A stretch of 64,000 bases of DNA from assembly GCA_963796565.1 (NCBI GenBank), contig CAWCMA010000003.1:186001-250000 (forward strand). The letters are read 5' to 3'. The notes under the pieces are model-generated. The model ran no database searches and was not told the origin of the DNA. It saw only the letters and a program-made list of their open reading frames with translations. Source of the stretch: JAKAVN01 sp963796565. GTDB taxonomy: Bacteria > Desulfobacterota > Binatia > Binatales > Binataceae. Position 1 is the first letter of the stretch; every line of letters begins with the position of its first letter. Positions 10,320-18,829 of the stretch are shown in pieces. A program made the position numbers and the translations under genes.

Positions 10320-12362
10320 TCACGCGAGATGGAACGCGGTCACAAAGAGATCGATGACCTTGATCCCGATGAACGGCACGATAACGCCGCCGAGACCATA
10401 GATGAGCAGATTGCGGGTCAGAATCGCGGCGGCGCCGAGCGGACGATAGGCGACCCCGCGCAGCGCCAGCGGAATCAACGCGATGATGATGAGCGCGTTG
10501 AAGATGACGGCCGAGAGGATCGCGCTCTCGGGAGTCGCCAGATGCATTACGTTGAGGGTCTGCAGTTCGGGGTAGCCAATCACGAACATCGCCGGGATGA
10601 TCGCAAAGTACTTGGCGACGTCGTTGGCGATCGAGAAGGTGGTCAGCGCACCGCGGGTGATCAGCAGTTGCTTGCCAATTTCGACCACCTCCATAATTTT
10701 GGTCGGATTCGAGTCGAGGTCCACCATGTTGCCGGCCTCGCGGGCGGCCTGGGTGCCGGCGTTCATCGCGATCCCGACGTCGGCCTGGGCCAGCGCGGGC
10801 GCGTCGTTGGTGCCGTCGCCGATCATCGCCACCAGCTTGCCCTGCGCCTGCTCCTCGCGAATCAGCGCGAGCTTGGTTTCCGGCGTGGCCTCGGCGCGAA
10901 AGTCGTCCACTCCGGCCTCGTGCGCGATCGCCGCGGCGGTCAGCGGATTGTCGCCGGTGATCATCACCGTGCGCAGCCCCATCGCACGCAGCCGCGCGAA
11001 ACGCTCGCGGATGCCTTCCTTGATGATGTCCTTGAGATGAACCACGCCGAGGATCTGCGCGTTGTCGGCGACCACCAGCGGCGTCCCGCCGCTGCGCGCG
11101 ATGCGCTCGATGATGCCGGCCAGTTCGGCCGGCGCCTGGCCACCGGCGTCGCGCACGAACTTGATCACTTGGTCGCCCGCGCCCTTGCGAATGCGCCGTC
11201 CGTTGAGATCGACGCCGCTCATCCGGGTCTCCGCCGAGAAGGGGATGAATTGCGCGTCCCGCTCCGCCAACTCGCGGCCGCGGAGGTTGTACTCGCGCTT
11301 GGCCAACACCACGATCGAGCGGCCCTCCGGCGTCTCGTCGGCGAGCGACGCCAGTTGCGCCGCGTCGGCCAGCACCTCGACCCGCACGTCGAGGACCGGA
11401 ATGAATTCCGTCGCCATCCGGTTGCCCAGGGTAATGGTGCCGGTCTTGTCGAGCAGCAGAGTGTCGACGTCGCCGGCGGCCTCCACCGCGCGGCCCGACA
11501 TCGCGAGCACGTTGTGCTGGACCAGCCGATCCATTCCGGCGATGCCGATGGCGGAAAGCAATCCGCCGATAGTGGTTGGAATCAGACACACCAGCAACGC
11601 CACCAGCACCGGCAGCGAGAGCGAGGTGCCGCCGTAGCGCGCGTAGGGGTACAGGCTCACGCACACCAGCATGAAAATGATCGTCAGGCCGGCGAGCAGG
11701 ATGCTGAGTGCGATTTCGTTGGGCGTCTTCTGACGCTGGGCGCCTTCGACCAGCGCGATCATGCGGTCGAGAAAGGTTTCGCCCGGGTTGGCGGTGATGC
11801 GCACCTTTATGTGGTCGGAGATGACCGTGGTGCCGCCGGTGACGGCGCTGCGGTCGCCGCCGCTTTCGCGAATGACCGGAGCGGACTCGCCGGTTATCGC
11901 GGCCTCGTTGACCGCCGCGATGCCCTCGATGACTTCGCCGTCGCCGGGAATGATGTCGCCGGCCTCGACCAGCACCACGTCGCCCCGTTTAAGATTGGTC
12001 GCCGTGATCATCTCGATGCTGCCGCCGGCCGTGACCAGCTTGGCCTGGGTTTCGGTACGGGTCTTGCGCAGGTTGTCGGCCTGGGCCTTGCCGCGTCCCT
12101 CGGCCATCGCCTCGGCGAAGTTGGCGAACAACACCGTGAACCACAGCCACAGTGCGATTTGAAACTCGAAGGCGGCGAGCGCGCCGCGGCCGAGGAAGAA
12201 ATCGCGGCACAGAATCACGGTCACCGCAAGCGCGGTCACTTCGACCACGAACATGACCGGGTTGCGCGCCTGGATGCGCGGGTCAAACTTGCGCAGTGAA
12301 TCAACCAGTGCGCCCTTGACGATCTGGCTGTCCCACAGCGCCGTCGCTTTACGTTCGGTCAT
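10320..12362 (-). CDS. kdpB: Potassium-transporting P-type ATPase subunit B
   Basis: A 680-residue P-type ATPase, the catalytic subunit of the Kdp pump, of normal length for KdpB. It shows the actuator motif AAITGESAPVIRESGGD (the TGES serine is the known inhibitory phosphorylation site in Escherichia coli), the phosphorylation site LLLDKTGTITLGNR, and the hinge motif MIGDGTNDAPALAQADVGIAM. The membrane helix between actuator and P domain contains CLIPTTIGGLLSAIGIAGMDR, typical of KdpB. A GGAGAGGAG ribosome site precedes the start, 18 bases after kdpA. Confidence 0.97.
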   Translation of the reverse strand: MTERKATALWDSQIVKGALVDSLRKFDPRIQARNPVMFVVEVTALAVTVILCRDFFLGRGALAAFEFQIALWLWFTVLFANFAEAMAEGRGKAQADNLRKTRTETQAKLVTAGGSIEMITATNLKRGDVVLVEAGDIIPGDGEVIEGIAAVNEAAITGESAPVIRESGGDRSAVTGGTTVISDHIKVRITANPGETFLDRMIALVEGAQRQKTPNEIALSILLAGLTIIFMLVCVSLYPYARYGGTSLSLPVLVALLVCLIPTTIGGLLSAIGIAGMDRLVQHNVLAMSGRAVEAAGDVDTLLLDKTGTITLGNRMATEFIPVLDVRVEVLADAAQLASLADETPEGRSIVVLAKREYNLRGRELAERDAQFIPFSAETRMSGVDLNGRRIRKGAGDQVIKFVRDAGGQAPAELAGIIERIARSGGTPLVVADNAQILGVVHLKDIIKEGIRERFARLRAMGLRTVMITGDNPLTAAAIAHEAGVDDFRAEATPETKLALIREEQAQGKLVAMIGDGTNDAPALAQADVGIAMNAGTQAAREAGNMVDLDSNPTKIMEVVEIGKQLLITRGALTTFSIANDVAKYFAIIPAMFVIGYPELQTLNVMHLATPESAILSAVIFNALIIIALIPLALRGVAYRPLGAAAILTRNLLIYGLGGVIVPFIGIKVIDLFVTAFHLA

Positions 12363-12380
12363 CGAAATACCACTCCTCTC

Positions 12381-14108
12381 CTAGTAGAGCTTGCCCTGCA
12401 CCATCGCGAGGTGCTCGACGATCGGGCCCAACGCGTCGGCTGGGAAGAACGTCAGCGCCGCGACGATCAGGATCACGCCGATCAGAAGCACTACGAAAAT
12501 CGCGCCGTTGGTCGGAAAAGTGCCGGCGCTCGGCGGCGCCACCCGCTTCCCCGCCAACGAACCGGCCAGCGCGAGCACCGGGATCTTCATCATGAAGCGG
12601 CCAAACAGCATCACGAACGCGAGCGTCGTGTTGTAGAAAAAACTGTTCGCGTTCAACCCGCCGAAGGCCGAGCCGTTGTTAGCCGAAGCCTGCGAGTATG
12701 CGTACAAGATTTGCGAAAAACCGTGAGGACCGGGATTGGTGATGCCTGCCAGTCCAGCCTTGGTCGCAATCGCGATTGCGGCCGGCAGCAGGATCACCGC
12801 AGGGAAGATCAGAATGAAAAGCATCGCGAGCTTCATCTCGCGGCCCTCGATCTTTTTGCCCAGGTACTCTGGCGTCCGTCCGACCATCAACCCCGCGATA
12901 AAGACGGCGAGCACCGCCATCACCAGCATCCCATACAGCCCCGAGCCGACGCCGCCGAAAATGATCTCGCCGATCTGCATGTTGACCAACGGGACGAGGC
13001 CGCCCAGCGGCGTGAAGCTGTCGTGCATCGAGTTCACCGCGCCGCACGAGGTGTCGGTAGTGACCGTCGCCCACAGCGCCGAATCAACGATGCCGAAGCG
13101 GGTCTCCTTGCCCTCCATGTTGCCGCCGGACTGGCTCGCAGTGGCGTGTTGATGGAGCCCCAGCGCGGCGAACTGCGGATTGCCGCGCTGCTCGGCCCAG
13201 ATCGCGGGAGTCACTCCCATCAGAAACATGATCGCCATCACGCCGAACAGTGCCCATCCCTGGCGTCGATCGCCCGCCATCTTGCCGAACGTATGAGTCA
13301 GGCCCGCGCCAATCGAAAAGATCGCAACGAGTTCGAGCAGGTCCGACAACGGCGTCGGGTTTTCATACGGATGCGATGAATTCGAGTTGAAAAAGCCGCC
13401 GCCATTGGTGCCGAGCTCCTTGATGATCTCCTGCGAGGCCACCGGGCCTTCGGCCACCACCTGCTCGGCGCCCTCCACCGTCTTGGCGTGCACGTAGGGG
13501 CTGAAGTTCTGCGGAACGCCCTGCCAGACCAGCACCAGCGCGAAGACGATCGAGATCGGCAGCAGGACCCAGAGAATGGTGCGGGTCAGATCGACCCAGA
13601 AATTTCCCAGGGTTTTGGTGCTGCGGCGCACGAAGCCGCGAATCACTGCGATCGCAACCGCGATGCCGGCCGCGGCCGAGACGAAATTGTGAAAGGCGAG
13701 CCCGGCCATCTGAGTCAGATAACTCATGGTCGATTCGCCGCCGTAGGCCTGCCAGTTGGTGTTGGTGGTGAAGCTCGCCGCCGTGTTGAAGGCCAGGTCA
13801 GGCGCCACGCCGGCGAACTTCTGTGGATTGAGCGGCAGAAACGCCTGGAGGCGCTGCATCGCATACAGCACCAGCATCCCGACCATGCTGAAGACCAGTA
13901 TCGCGACCGCGTATTCGCCCCACGTCATCTCGCTGCCGGGCCGCACCCTGCAGACGCGATAAATGAGCCGCTCGATCGGCGTCAGCACCGGGTCGAGAAA
14001 AGTCGGCTCGTGCGCGAAGACGCGCGCCATGTAGAGCCCGAGCGGCACGCTTACCGCAGTGACGATGGCCAGAAAAATCCCTACCTGGAAAACTGCGTTC
14101 CAGAACAT
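12381..14108 (-). CDS. kdpA: Potassium-transporting ATPase subunit A
   Basis: A 575-residue potassium channel-like subunit that imports potassium. The four selectivity-filter regions are all visible: TTNTNWQAYGGE, ELGTNGGGFFNSNSSH, DTSCGAVNSMHDSFTPLGG and NNGSAFGGLNANSFFYN. The start at 14108 (MFWNAVFQVGIFLAIV) is chosen over an ATG 39 codons upstream because it begins directly at the first membrane helix, is preceded by GAGGGATCT, and avoids overlap with kdpF. No filter glycine appears altered. Confidence 0.97.
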   Translation of the reverse strand: MFWNAVFQVGIFLAIVTAVSVPLGLYMARVFAHEPTFLDPVLTPIERLIYRVCRVRPGSEMTWGEYAVAILVFSMVGMLVLYAMQRLQAFLPLNPQKFAGVAPDLAFNTAASFTTNTNWQAYGGESTMSYLTQMAGLAFHNFVSAAAGIAVAIAVIRGFVRRSTKTLGNFWVDLTRTILWVLLPISIVFALVLVWQGVPQNFSPYVHAKTVEGAEQVVAEGPVASQEIIKELGTNGGGFFNSNSSHPYENPTPLSDLLELVAIFSIGAGLTHTFGKMAGDRRQGWALFGVMAIMFLMGVTPAIWAEQRGNPQFAALGLHQHATASQSGGNMEGKETRFGIVDSALWATVTTDTSCGAVNSMHDSFTPLGGLVPLVNMQIGEIIFGGVGSGLYGMLVMAVLAVFIAGLMVGRTPEYLGKKIEGREMKLAMLFILIFPAVILLPAAIAIATKAGLAGITNPGPHGFSQILYAYSQASANNGSAFGGLNANSFFYNTTLAFVMLFGRFMMKIPVLALAGSLAGKRVAPPSAGTFPTNGAIFVVLLIGVILIVAALTFFPADALGPIVEHLAMVQGKLY

Positions 14109-14140
14109 CTGAGATCCCTCGATGAGGATGAGGCCCCTAG

Positions 14141-14233
14141 CTAGAATCGCTCGGGGCGCAACAATGCGTAGACAAGATACGCGGTCAGAAGTACCGCGCC
14201 GGCAGACCCCAGGATCAATTCCCAAGTGCTCAT
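14141..14233 (-). CDS. kdpF: KdpF small membrane subunit
   Basis: A 30-residue protein (MSTWELILGSAGAVLLTAY, then LVYALLRPERF) with one membrane helix and the LLRPERF ending shared by KdpF proteins. KdpF stabilises the KdpFABC complex in the membrane. A GGAGGGG lies 11 bases before the ATG. It starts inside the stop codon of a further small ORF upstream (ATGA) and lies 32 bases before kdpA. Confidence 0.9.
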   Translation of the reverse strand: MSTWELILGSAGAVLLTAYLVYALLRPERF

Positions 14234-14337
14234 AACCGCTGACACCCCTCCACGTAGGCGAGGCTGACGATGAAGAAGGCTACCGTTGCAAGGATGAAAA
14301 TCAGGTCCCACATGCCTTCGAGCAACGCACGAGACAT
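14230..14337 (-). CDS. Very small membrane protein upstream of kdpF
   Basis: An ORF of 35 codons (27 if the second ATG at 14313 is used), ending MWDLIFILATVAFF, IVSLAYVEGCQRL. It is one predicted membrane helix followed by a YVxGCxRL tail, and its stop TGA overlaps the kdpF start as ATGA, which implies translational coupling. I recall small proteins of the same size and 'FF...YV.GC.RL' shape ahead of kdpF in other bacteria, so I treat it as real. Its function is unknown; an accessory peptide of the pump is a reasonable guess. Confidence 0.65.
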   Translation of the reverse strand: MSRALLEGMWDLIFILATVAFFIVSLAYVEGCQRL

Positions 14338-14643
14338 GCCAGAGCGAAGATCGTTGGAAAACGAGCGCATTCAAACTGTTATCGCGCGCATGATTGCAGT
14401 TTGCATAGATGTGAAGGCTGCACTTCGCAACGTTTCTGGCGAAGCTCGGGCGCAACCCGTGAGGTAATTCCGTGAGCTTTTAGATTTTTGATCGCTCCGC
14501 GGCCATTGCCACTGGCGACGCTTTTCAAGACGGGGGGTTGTGCTTTCCAAGGCAGGGGTGGTCTGCTAATTTTCGCCGCGCGGACAGAAGGCGCCGGGCA
14601 GTGCGCTCGGGCCTCGGTAAGAGTAAATTCCTAAACATCGTTC
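14338..14643. other. Divergent intergenic region between kdp operon and phosphotransferase gene
   Basis: This 306-base region must carry the kdp promoter (leftward) and the promoter of the gene at 14644 (rightward). Because the kdp-linked regulator is a sigma-54 activator, I looked on both strands for GG-N10-GC elements and found none with good flanks. I also see no clear regulator palindrome. No open frame here looks like a protein. Confidence 0.4.
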
Positions 14644-15681
14644 ATGTATCAACCAGTCGAGACAGAGTTGCGCGCGCGCCTGACCAGCTTCATCGAGAAG
14701 CAGACCGGGGGGCCGGCCGTGGTTGGCGAACTGACCCGCTACTCGGTCGGGTTCTCGTGGCTGACCTACGGCTTCGAGGCGAGTTGGGAGGAGGGCGGCA
14801 CGCGTCAGCATCGCAAGCTGATCGCGCGCATCGGGCCACCCGACGGGATTTTCGCGCCCTACAGCGCGGTTCCCCAGTTCGTCGCGCTCAAGGCGATCGA
14901 GCACAGCGGCGTCCCGGTGCCGCGCGTCTACTGGTACACCGATTCGCGCGAGGTACTCGGTGCACCCTTTTTCCTGATGGAAAAGGTCGAGGGCGAGGCG
15001 CCGCTGCCATGGGTGCCCGGCGGTGGCGCCGCCTTTGATGACGCCACGCGCGCGGCGCTCGGCGAGCAATTCGTCGCGGGGCTCGCGCGTTTGCATAGTT
15101 TCGAGTGGCGTGGCACGCCGGCCGAGCAGCTCGATGGCGCTCGGGACGTAGCCCAGGCGGCGGCCGCGCAGATCGATTTCTGGGAGCGATACCTCAGGCA
15201 GCACGAGCGGCGGCCGTACCCGATTCTGGAGTGGGGGCTGTTGTGGCTGCGAGCCAACAGTCCGCGCGCGCCGCGCATCAGCATAATCCACGGCGATTAT
15301 CGTATTGGTAACTTCCTGGTGCTCGACGGGCGCATCAGCGCGATGCTGGATTGGGAGCTGGTTCATCTCGGCGATCCGCATCAGGACCTCGGCTGGATGT
15401 GCATGCGGGCGTTTCGCGGCCGCTCGCCGCTGATGTGTCATCTGGTCGCGCGCGACGAGCTCTACCGGCGCTACCAGGAGTTGAGCGGAATCGTAGTTGA
15501 CCCAAACGCGGTCACCTTCTACGAGATATTCGGCACCTTCACGCTGGCCGTGATGCACGTCGGCGCGGCAAACTGCTTCGAGAGCGGGAACTTCGACGAT
15601 CTGCGGATGGCCGCCATGGGCGCGCAGCTATGGCGTCTGCTGGCGCAGTTGGAAAGACTATTGTCGGGCGGGACACCATGA
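14644..15681 (+). CDS. APH-fold phosphotransferase family protein
   Basis: A 345-residue protein of the aminoglycoside-phosphotransferase/kinase-like fold. It shows the catalytic loop ISIIHGDYRIGNFLV (HGD-x4-N) and the metal-binding segment AMLDWELVHLGDPHQDLGW. The N-lobe has FLMEKVEGEAPLPWVPGG, typical of the ACAD10-like phosphotransferases found near fatty-acid genes rather than of drug-resistance enzymes. The next gene starts in its stop codon (ATGA at 15678), so the two are translationally coupled. The acceptor substrate is unknown, and an antibiotic role is not supported by the context. Confidence 0.85.
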   Translation: MYQPVETELRARLTSFIEKQTGGPAVVGELTRYSVGFSWLTYGFEASWEEGGTRQHRKLIARIGPPDGIFAPYSAVPQFVALKAIEHSGVPVPRVYWYTDSREVLGAPFFLMEKVEGEAPLPWVPGGGAAFDDATRAALGEQFVAGLARLHSFEWRGTPAEQLDGARDVAQAAAAQIDFWERYLRQHERRPYPILEWGLLWLRANSPRAPRISIIHGDYRIGNFLVLDGRISAMLDWELVHLGDPHQDLGWMCMRAFRGRSPLMCHLVARDELYRRYQELSGIVVDPNAVTFYEIFGTFTLAVMHVGAANCFESGNFDDLRMAAMGAQLWRLLAQLERLLSGGTP

Positions 15682-16169
15682 ACAATTCGCTCAACCGGCT
15701 TATCGACGGGATCGTCATCGCGCTCGAGCGCGAGATTATTCCGCGGATCGACGACGCTTACGCTCGCGGCCAGGCCTTCGCGGTGATGGATCTGCTGCGC
15801 AACATGCGTCCGCGCCTGGAATGGTCGCGCGAAGTTACGCTAGCGCAGGTCGGCCTGCAGGAGGCGGCTTTAAGACGGGTGGATGATTTGTGCCGCGCAC
15901 AAGTCGAGCGTCCGCCGGCTTACGCGCCGCAGTCCGCCGCCTCGATCACGCTCGACACGAAGGAGTTGGAGGCACGGCGCGACGGGCTGGAGGCCGAGTT
16001 ATGCGGCGTGCTCAGATGGCTCAGGGAGCATCGCACGGCGATCGAAGCCACGGTCGCGAAATCGGTTGAGGACACACTCACGAACTACATGCGCGAGGCG
16101 GTCAAGCGCGAACTGGCGCTGACCGCTAATCCGCTCTTTGCGGAAATCTCACGCGGAGCGAACGCGTAA
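15678..16169 (+). CDS. Conserved helical protein of unknown function, coupled to the phosphotransferase
   Basis: A 163-residue, mostly alpha-helical soluble protein (LIDGIVIALEREIIPRIDDA, AFAVMDLLRNMRPRLEW). No catalytic motif is visible. It overlaps the preceding phosphotransferase by ATGA and precedes a lipocalin-like protein by 24 bases, so the three form one unit. Short helical partners (for example DUF6285 proteins) are known beside similar phosphotransferases; this may be a relative, but I cannot confirm that from sequence alone. Confidence 0.75.
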   Translation: MNNSLNRLIDGIVIALEREIIPRIDDAYARGQAFAVMDLLRNMRPRLEWSREVTLAQVGLQEAALRRVDDLCRAQVERPPAYAPQSAASITLDTKELEARRDGLEAELCGVLRWLREHRTAIEATVAKSVEDTLTNYMREAVKRELALTANPLFAEISRGANA

Positions 16170-16193
16170 GGACACAAGGGCAGGTCGTACTAT

Positions 16194-17309
16194 ATGCTTA
16201 CAGCGCAGGACGATTTCATCGGTCATCAGCTTCCCACCACTTACGATCACGTCGGCACCAGCGACCCGGCCTGGATGGAGCGGATGTGGTACACGGGACA
16301 TCCAGTGCCCGCCGGGGACATCATTTTCGACATCGGCCTCGGCTACTACCCCAACAAGAATGTGATGGACGCGTTTGCCGGCGTGACTATCGACAACGTG
16401 CAGCACAACATCCGGATGTCGCGCCGGCTGCGCCCCGACCCGCTTCTGACCCGCGTCGGGCCGTTGCAGATTCACGTACTCGAAGGCCTGCGTCGTCATC
16501 GAATCGTGTTGGCGGAGAACGATTCGGGGATGAGCTTCGATATCGAGTTCAATGCCACGCTGAACCCGCACGAGGAGGAGCCGCATTTTCGCCGCCGTCA
16601 CGGCCGGGTCGCCGAGCAGATCGCGCGCGCGCAGCAGGTCGGGCGCTACTCGGGATGGATCAAGGCGGGCGGCAAGCGCTACGAGCTGAAGCCCGAAGCC
16701 TGGTGGGGGCAGCGCGACCGCTCCTGGGGCATCCGTGCCGAGTTGCACACCGACGAGACCAAGCCTCCGCTATCCTATTTTCCACCTCTGCTGTTTAGCT
16801 GGTCGACCATTCAGTTCGCCGATCACGGCCTGCAGTGGTACTTCAACGAGCGCGCGCCTGGCGATTTCATTTACATCACCGGCGAAGAGGTCCTGCCGCT
16901 GGGACAGCCGGCCGACAGACGCCGGCGGATCACGGGCGTCGCGCACGAGATCGTCTGGGCCGACGATCCGCGTGGCCAGAGCATGGACCACGCCGAGTTC
17001 GAAATGACGTTCGCGAGCGGCGCCAAACGGCGGGTGCAGATAAAAATGCTGCCCGGACGCTACTACCTGAAGTCCGGGATGTATGGCGGCTTGCACGGAT
17101 GGGCGCAGGGCGACGACAAGGGGCCGCTCCACGTCGAGCACGACCGCTGGGACCTGCGCGATCCGGAGATTCGCCGCCTGGTGCGCACGCTCAGCGATCA
17201 CGTGATCGAAGTGCGCGACGGCAACTCGGTCGGTTACGGCGTGATGGAGTACGGCGTCTCGTCAGGCTATCCGAAATACAAGTCGATCCAGAATCACCCG
17301 ATCTTCTGA
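16194..17309 (+). CDS. Tandem lipocalin-like (DUF7064/DUF7065, AttH/CrtC-like) protein
   Basis: A 371-residue beta-rich protein. The order of blocks (DIIFDIGLGYYPNKNVMDAF, RIVLAENDSGMSFDIEFNA, ELKPEAWWGQRDRSWGIRA, LQWYFNERAPGDFIYITGEE, YGVMEYGVSSGYPKYKS) matches the two-lobed lipocalin-like proteins related to AttH and hydroxyneurosporene synthase, which bind hydrophobic, steroid-like or terpenoid ligands. The family assignment rests on recalled pattern, not a search. It is the third gene of the phosphotransferase unit, which suggests a shared lipid or terpenoid substrate. Its 3' end overlaps the convergent MFS gene by 16 bases. Confidence 0.72.
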   Translation: MLTAQDDFIGHQLPTTYDHVGTSDPAWMERMWYTGHPVPAGDIIFDIGLGYYPNKNVMDAFAGVTIDNVQHNIRMSRRLRPDPLLTRVGPLQIHVLEGLRRHRIVLAENDSGMSFDIEFNATLNPHEEEPHFRRRHGRVAEQIARAQQVGRYSGWIKAGGKRYELKPEAWWGQRDRSWGIRAELHTDETKPPLSYFPPLLFSWSTIQFADHGLQWYFNERAPGDFIYITGEEVLPLGQPADRRRRITGVAHEIVWADDPRGQSMDHAEFEMTFASGAKRRVQIKMLPGRYYLKSGMYGGLHGWAQGDDKGPLHVEHDRWDLRDPEIRRLVRTLSDHVIEVRDGNSVGYGVMEYGVSSGYPKYKSIQNHPIF

Positions 17310-18592
17310 GGCTCGAGATCGGGAATCTCGCATTGCGGCAGCGGCAGCAGAACGAGAAACGCGGTGGTCGCCATCGCTAGCGCGGCGCCAATCGCCCATC
17401 GGTAGCCGCCCGTGTGGTCGATAATGAAGCCGGCCAGCGGCGGTCCGATCAGCGTGCCGAACGCGTTGCTGGTGTAGAGCGTGCCCACCAACGCGCCGAG
17501 GTTGCGGGTGCCGAAGAACAGCGCCAGCACTGTAGGCGCCAGCGCCGAGTAACCGCCGTATCCGGTGCCGATCACCAGCGCGAAGATAACCAGCGTCAGG
17601 TACGAGTGCGCGCCCAGCCAGATGGCGTAGCTGAGCGCCTGCAGCAGGAAGCACAGGAGATAGAGCCCGATAAGTCCCAGCCCGTCGGCCAGCGTGCCGA
17701 GCCCCAGCCGTCCGCACACGCTACCGATGCCGATGACGCCGATCAGCGCGGCGCTGGAGACCGCGCTAACCCCGAGGTCGTGCGCGAACGCGGGCAGAAA
17801 TACAAACGGCACGAAGAGCGGCACCGAGCACAGAAATGAGGACGCGTAGAGCAGCATGAAGACCGGCGTCCGCAGCGCCTCCCCGGTGCTGGGTCCGCTT
17901 CTGTTGCGCGCGATCGGCGGCCGCTTCGCCAGCGCGGCCGAGAGCAGAAGCAACAGCGCGCTCAGCACGCCGAACAGTTCGTAGGTGGCGCGCCATCCGT
18001 AGAGCGGGATGCATTTCGCGGCCAGCGGCGCGCCCACGATAGTGCCGAAGCCGATGCCCGAGACCGCGATTCCCAGCGCCGTGTTGCGCCGGCGCACGAA
18101 CCATCCGCTGACCACCGCCACCATCGGCGCATATCCGCAGGCGACTCCGATTCCGACGCCAATGCCATAGGTGAGATAGCTCAGCCACAGATGATCGATC
18201 CGGGAGGTGAGTATGAGGCCGGCGCCCATGCAGAGAGCGCTCGCGACTATCACCGGACGTGGCCCGATGCGGTCCGAAATATGGCCCGCGGCAGCGCCGA
18301 AGATAAAATAGATGAACGCGGTTATCGAGAAGACCGCCGAAATCGCCGCGCGGCTGGAATGGAACTCGGCGGTCATCGGCTTGACGAAGGCGCCGAAGCT
18401 GTAGACCAACCCGAAGGTCGTGAACATCGAAACAAACGCGGCGAACGCGATCACCCAGGCGCGAGGCGAATCCGGCTCGGTTGGAAGGATGCGATCAAGT
18501 GGAAAGATACGGCCAAGCGCAAAGGTCCGGCCGAGCAGGCCGGAAAGAGTGGCCGGCGTCTGCGCTTGGTGGGGGTCAGTTCTCGCGGGCAT
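17294..18592 (-). CDS. MFS transporter (monocarboxylate/oxalate-formate type)
   Basis: A 432-residue integral membrane protein with about 12 helices. The MFS signature between helices 2 and 3 is HISDRIGPRPVIVAS, and the region around GYAPMVAVVSGWFVRRRNTALGIAVSGIGFG fits the OxlT/monocarboxylate subfamily. The first 40 residues are an unusual soluble extension with imperfect repeats of the form LGR.F.L.RI (GRTFALGRIFPLDRILPTE); a later start cannot be excluded. It is transcribed alone, against the lipocalin-like gene. Substrate unknown; an organic acid is likely. Confidence 0.85.
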   Translation of the reverse strand: MPARTDPHQAQTPATLSGLLGRTFALGRIFPLDRILPTEPDSPRAWVIAFAAFVSMFTTFGLVYSFGAFVKPMTAEFHSSRAAISAVFSITAFIYFIFGAAAGHISDRIGPRPVIVASALCMGAGLILTSRIDHLWLSYLTYGIGVGIGVACGYAPMVAVVSGWFVRRRNTALGIAVSGIGFGTIVGAPLAAKCIPLYGWRATYELFGVLSALLLLLSAALAKRPPIARNRSGPSTGEALRTPVFMLLYASSFLCSVPLFVPFVFLPAFAHDLGVSAVSSAALIGVIGIGSVCGRLGLGTLADGLGLIGLYLLCFLLQALSYAIWLGAHSYLTLVIFALVIGTGYGGYSALAPTVLALFFGTRNLGALVGTLYTSNAFGTLIGPPLAGFIIDHTGGYRWAIGAALAMATTAFLVLLPLPQCEIPDLEPQKIG

Positions 18593-18829
18593 CGCTGTGC
18601 ATCGCGGCGTCGCGGAGAGCGCCGCAGGTGCCGCATCCTATTCACGCCGCCTGCGAACGACAAGCGCCTGGCCCGGTGATCATAGATGCCGGCTGCTAAA
18701 TATAACCCCGATAGATCCAAGTCCGTGAAATGCGCTTATCTAATTCGCGTCGACGCTTGGCCTCAAGGTGCGTCGCCATGTAATAAAGACGTGGCGCGCG
18801 AAGATCCGGCCTTTATTTGAACTCGCGCC

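Noticed and set aside
10329..12299. 656-codon plus-strand open frame opposite kdpB
   Set aside because: Antisense to an unmistakable KdpB; rich in Arg, His and Asp with no fold signature.
14141..14455. 104-codon frame ending in kdpF as one long protein
   Set aside because: The first 74 residues are shadow of the small upstream membrane ORF; only the last 30 are KdpF.
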